From Deltaproteobacteria bacterium (GTDB taxonomy: Bacteria; Desulfobacterota; Binatia; Binatales; Binataceae): a stretch of 64,000 bases of DNA. Every line of letters starts with the position of its first letter. The stretch's first letter is position 1. The DNA lies in NCBI GenBank assembly GCA_021780755.1, contig JAJXYF010000027.1, positions 62,001 to 126,000 of the forward strand. The letters run 5' to 3'. A model generated the notes under the pieces. The model was not told the DNA's origin and made no database searches. It worked only from the letters and a program-made list of their open reading frames with translations. The translations under genes were made by a program, and so were the position numbers. Below, piece by piece: positions 62,354 to 64,000 of the stretch.

Positions 62354-63490
62354 TCAGCCGTTGGCAAGCGAGTTCATCATCGCGCGGGCCGTCGGCGCCT
62401 CCGGCGCATCGGGATGTTCGCCGATCAGTTTCTGCAGCGTGAGCCGCGCGTCGATGCGATCGTTCAGCTTGATGAAGGCCTGGGCCTCGCTGAGCAGCGC
62501 GGCGCTGGTAAAGCGGCCGCGCGGAAAGCGCATCACGAGATCGTTGAACTGCAAAATCGACTGGTCGTACTTGCCCAACGCATAGAGCGCGTTCGCCGAA
62601 AAGTATTCGGCGGGCTCGCTGAAGGACGATTTCGGATACTTGCGCTGCAGCCCCTGGAACACCCCGACCGCTTGCGGATACTTGCCGGCCTTCATGTTGA
62701 TCAAACCGGCCCGATAGGTCTTCGCCGCCGGGTCGCTGCTCGATTGCGCCGCGGCCATCTCCGCCCCGACCATCGCGCGCCACGACGACGAGCCGCTGAC
62801 CAGCGGAGGTCCGGGCGCCATCGGTGTAGCAGGTGGCGCGGGCGCCGCGTTCGACGCGACCTCAGGCGCATTGTTGTCGCCGTCCGATGAATTGTCGTCA
62901 CCGCCATCGGTGCTGTCGTTCGGGTTCGCGCTCGGCGCACTGCCGGGAGCGTTTGGTGCTCCGGCCGGCGCGTTCATCGCCTCGTTCGGCGCGGCGTTCG
63001 GATTGGGGCGTGCCGACGGCCCGGGTCCGGAATCAGGCGGCGGAACAACCATGCCGCCGGGACCGCCGAAGCCGGGAGGACCACCGCTTGGTCCATTAAG
63101 ATTCGGCGGGCCGCCGGGTCCGGATGTGGCCGGCGCGCCGACCCCCGCGGGCCCCGCGCCCGGTGCCGCGCTGCCCGACTTCAACTGCTGCACCTCGCGC
63201 TGAAGCTCCGCCAGTTGCGCTTTGTCGGAGGGCGAACTGTCGCCCGCGGCGTTGTTATGTTGCATCTCCGCGATTTGATCGTTGAGACGGCCCACCTGGT
63301 CCTGCAGCGCGTTGATCTGCTGGCGGTCGGACGCGACGATGCCGCGCAATTCCTCGTCGTTCTGCGCCTGCTGGGTGTCGCCGGGCATTACGCATCCGCC
63401 GAGCACCAGCGTCGCGGCCAGGGCCAATAACAGGCCCAAACGACTTGCCTGGCGCCGCGCGACAGCGCCGCCTATACCTTCAACGCTCAC
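62354..63490 (-). CDS. cpoB: Cell division coordinator CpoB/YbgF-like TPR lipoprotein
   Basis: 378 residues from a GTG at 63490 that overlaps the pal TGA in a GTGA; a frame farther upstream overlaps pal and is not used. Signal peptide with lipobox LVLGGC, then a coiled coil (DRQQINALQDQVGRLNDQIAE, read in two parts), a very long Pro/Gly/Asn/Ala-rich linker of about 150 residues, and three TPR-like repeats (AGLINMKAGKYPQAVGVF, YALGKYDQSILQFNDLV, RIDARLTLQKLI). CpoB links peptidoglycan synthesis to Tol-Pal constriction in E. coli. The lipidation and long linker are unlike E. coli, which has a short soluble periplasmic form. Confidence 0.88.
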   Translation of the reverse strand: MSVEGIGGAVARRQASRLGLLLALAATLVLGGCVMPGDTQQAQNDEELRGIVASDRQQINALQDQVGRLNDQIAEMQHNNAAGDSSPSDKAQLAELQREVQQLKSGSAAPGAGPAGVGAPATSGPGGPPNLNGPSGGPPGFGGPGGMVVPPPDSGPGPSARPNPNAAPNEAMNAPAGAPNAPGSAPSANPNDSTDGGDDNSSDGDNNAPEVASNAAPAPPATPMAPGPPLVSGSSSWRAMVGAEMAAAQSSSDPAAKTYRAGLINMKAGKYPQAVGVFQGLQRKYPKSSFSEPAEYFSANALYALGKYDQSILQFNDLVMRFPRGRFTSAALLSEAQAFIKLNDRIDARLTLQKLIGEHPDAPEAPTARAMMNSLANG

Positions 63491-64000
63491 TGCGACAGCG
63501 CAAAATGATCGCGGCGATTCTGTGCCCAGCAATCGTCCGTTTCTTCGGTACACAGAGGCAACTCCTTGCCGTAACTGATCGTTGACATCCGGTCGCCGCT
63601 GATGCCCAGCGTTGCCAGATAGTCCTTGGCGGCCTGCGCGCGCCGCGCGCCAAGAGCGATATTGTATTCCTCAGAGCCGCGATCGTCGCAATGCCCCTCG
63701 ATCTGCACGCGGGCGCCCGCATGCGAGTTCAGATAATCCGCGTTGGCCTTGAGCACCTCGTTGTCCTCCGGCCGGATGGTCGCGTCGTTGTACCCAAAAT
63801 GGATGTCGCCGAGCGGCCCGTTCTGGCCCATCGTGCCGTTTTGATAGCCTTTGAGCGAGCTACCCCCGGCACCACCGAGGCCACCTTCGCCGAGCCCGCT
63901 ACCCGGTCCGCCGGCGCCACCTTCGCCCGGCTTCTTCTTCGTTGAGCATCCGCCGATCGCAAGCCCGATTACGACCAGCGCGATACCGGCCGCGCGGGTC
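63487..64000 (-). CDS. pal: Peptidoglycan-associated lipoprotein Pal (5' end cut by window)
   Basis: The frame is open to the window edge; the start lies outside. The visible part begins in the signal peptide (ALVVIGLAIGGC with lipobox, lipidated Cys followed by STKKK), then a Gly-rich linker of about 35 residues and the OmpA-like peptidoglycan-binding domain: IHFGYNDATIRPEDNEVL, QIEGHCDDRGSEEYNIALG with the diaminopimelate-binding Asp, and AQNRRDHFAL with the conserved Arg. A Cys pair in GHCDD and PLCTEETDDC is likely a disulfide. tolB would be expected upstream. Stop overlaps cpoB start by 4 bp. Confidence 0.95.
   Translation of the reverse strand, partial: TRAAGIALVVIGLAIGGCSTKKKPGEGGAGGPGSGLGEGGLGGAGGSSLKGYQNGTMGQNGPLGDIHFGYNDATIRPEDNEVLKANADYLNSHAGARVQIEGHCDDRGSEEYNIALGARRAQAAKDYLATLGISGDRMSTISYGKELPLCTEETDDCWAQNRRDHFALSQ

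Overview
The window is a GC-rich, densely coded bacterial chromosome segment with no rRNA or tRNA genes, no CRISPR array and no insertion sequence that I can see. The long co-directional run from rpsB through ilv/leu to truA, the hemE-hemH-hemG set, pal-cpoB (so a Gram-negative envelope) and the acyl-CoA enzymes fit an uncultivated soil or sediment relative of the former Deltaproteobacteria. My best guess is Candidatus Binatota, inferred from gene style only and not provable here.

Layout. 0-5 kb: end of a methyltransferase gene, then (minus strand) a MaoC-like protein, FrmA, a lipoprotein, a secreted esterase and an acyl-CoA dehydrogenase. 5-10.4 kb: gyrB-gyrA. 10.6-13.6 kb: dsbD and a ribBA-type gene whose GTP cyclohydrolase half is degenerate (ribBX). 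13.8-19.8 kb (plus): an MFS exporter overlapping selA, dodecin, a zinc-ribbon/BON membrane protein, an SCP2 protein and a small orphan. 19.9-24.8 kb (minus): a lone LolC/E permease, two tandem family III CoA-transferases and type II pantothenate kinase. 25-26.4 kb: rarA. 26.5-42.2 kb (minus): 18 co-directional genes, in transcription order rpsB-tsf-pyrH-frr-uppS-cdsA-rseP-tsaB-DUF465-ilvH-ilvC-psd-pssA, then a new promoter with a leucine attenuator, then leuA-leuB-usg-like-truA-HU. 42.3-43.8 kb: a low-GC orphan Rhs tip with a probable immunity gene. 43.9-48.9 kb (minus): leuC-leuD-rluD and rho. 49.2-52.6 kb (plus): a GMC oxidoreductase and an alpha/beta hydrolase. 52.6-58.5 kb (minus): a HemD-HemE fusion, hemH, hemG and dinB. 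58.7-61.3 kb (plus): a crotonase, an exported methyltransferase-like protein and a luciferase-like oxidoreductase. 61.3-64 kb (minus): pal (cut by the window end), cpoB and ribF.

The best non-coding discovery is a complete ribosome-mediated leucine attenuator in front of leuA: a promoter, a 27-codon peptide with six Leu codons in nine, mutually exclusive RNA arms and an intrinsic terminator. The predicted transcription start falls on the peptide's ATG, suggesting a leaderless leader peptide. A second notable signal is a set of six T-tracts in helical phase upstream of the HU gene.

Several enzymes have lost or changed active-site residues: ribBX (all three zinc Cys), the Usg-like protein (Cys to Pro), the second CoA-transferase (no Asp), the crotonase (second Glu to His), the acyl-CoA dehydrogenase (Glu to Asp), and an alpha/beta hydrolase with a Cys nucleophile. 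Leucine synthesis is split between two loci (leuA-leuB and leuC-leuD). ilvH is present without ilvB, and dxr is absent from the rpsB-rseP cluster.
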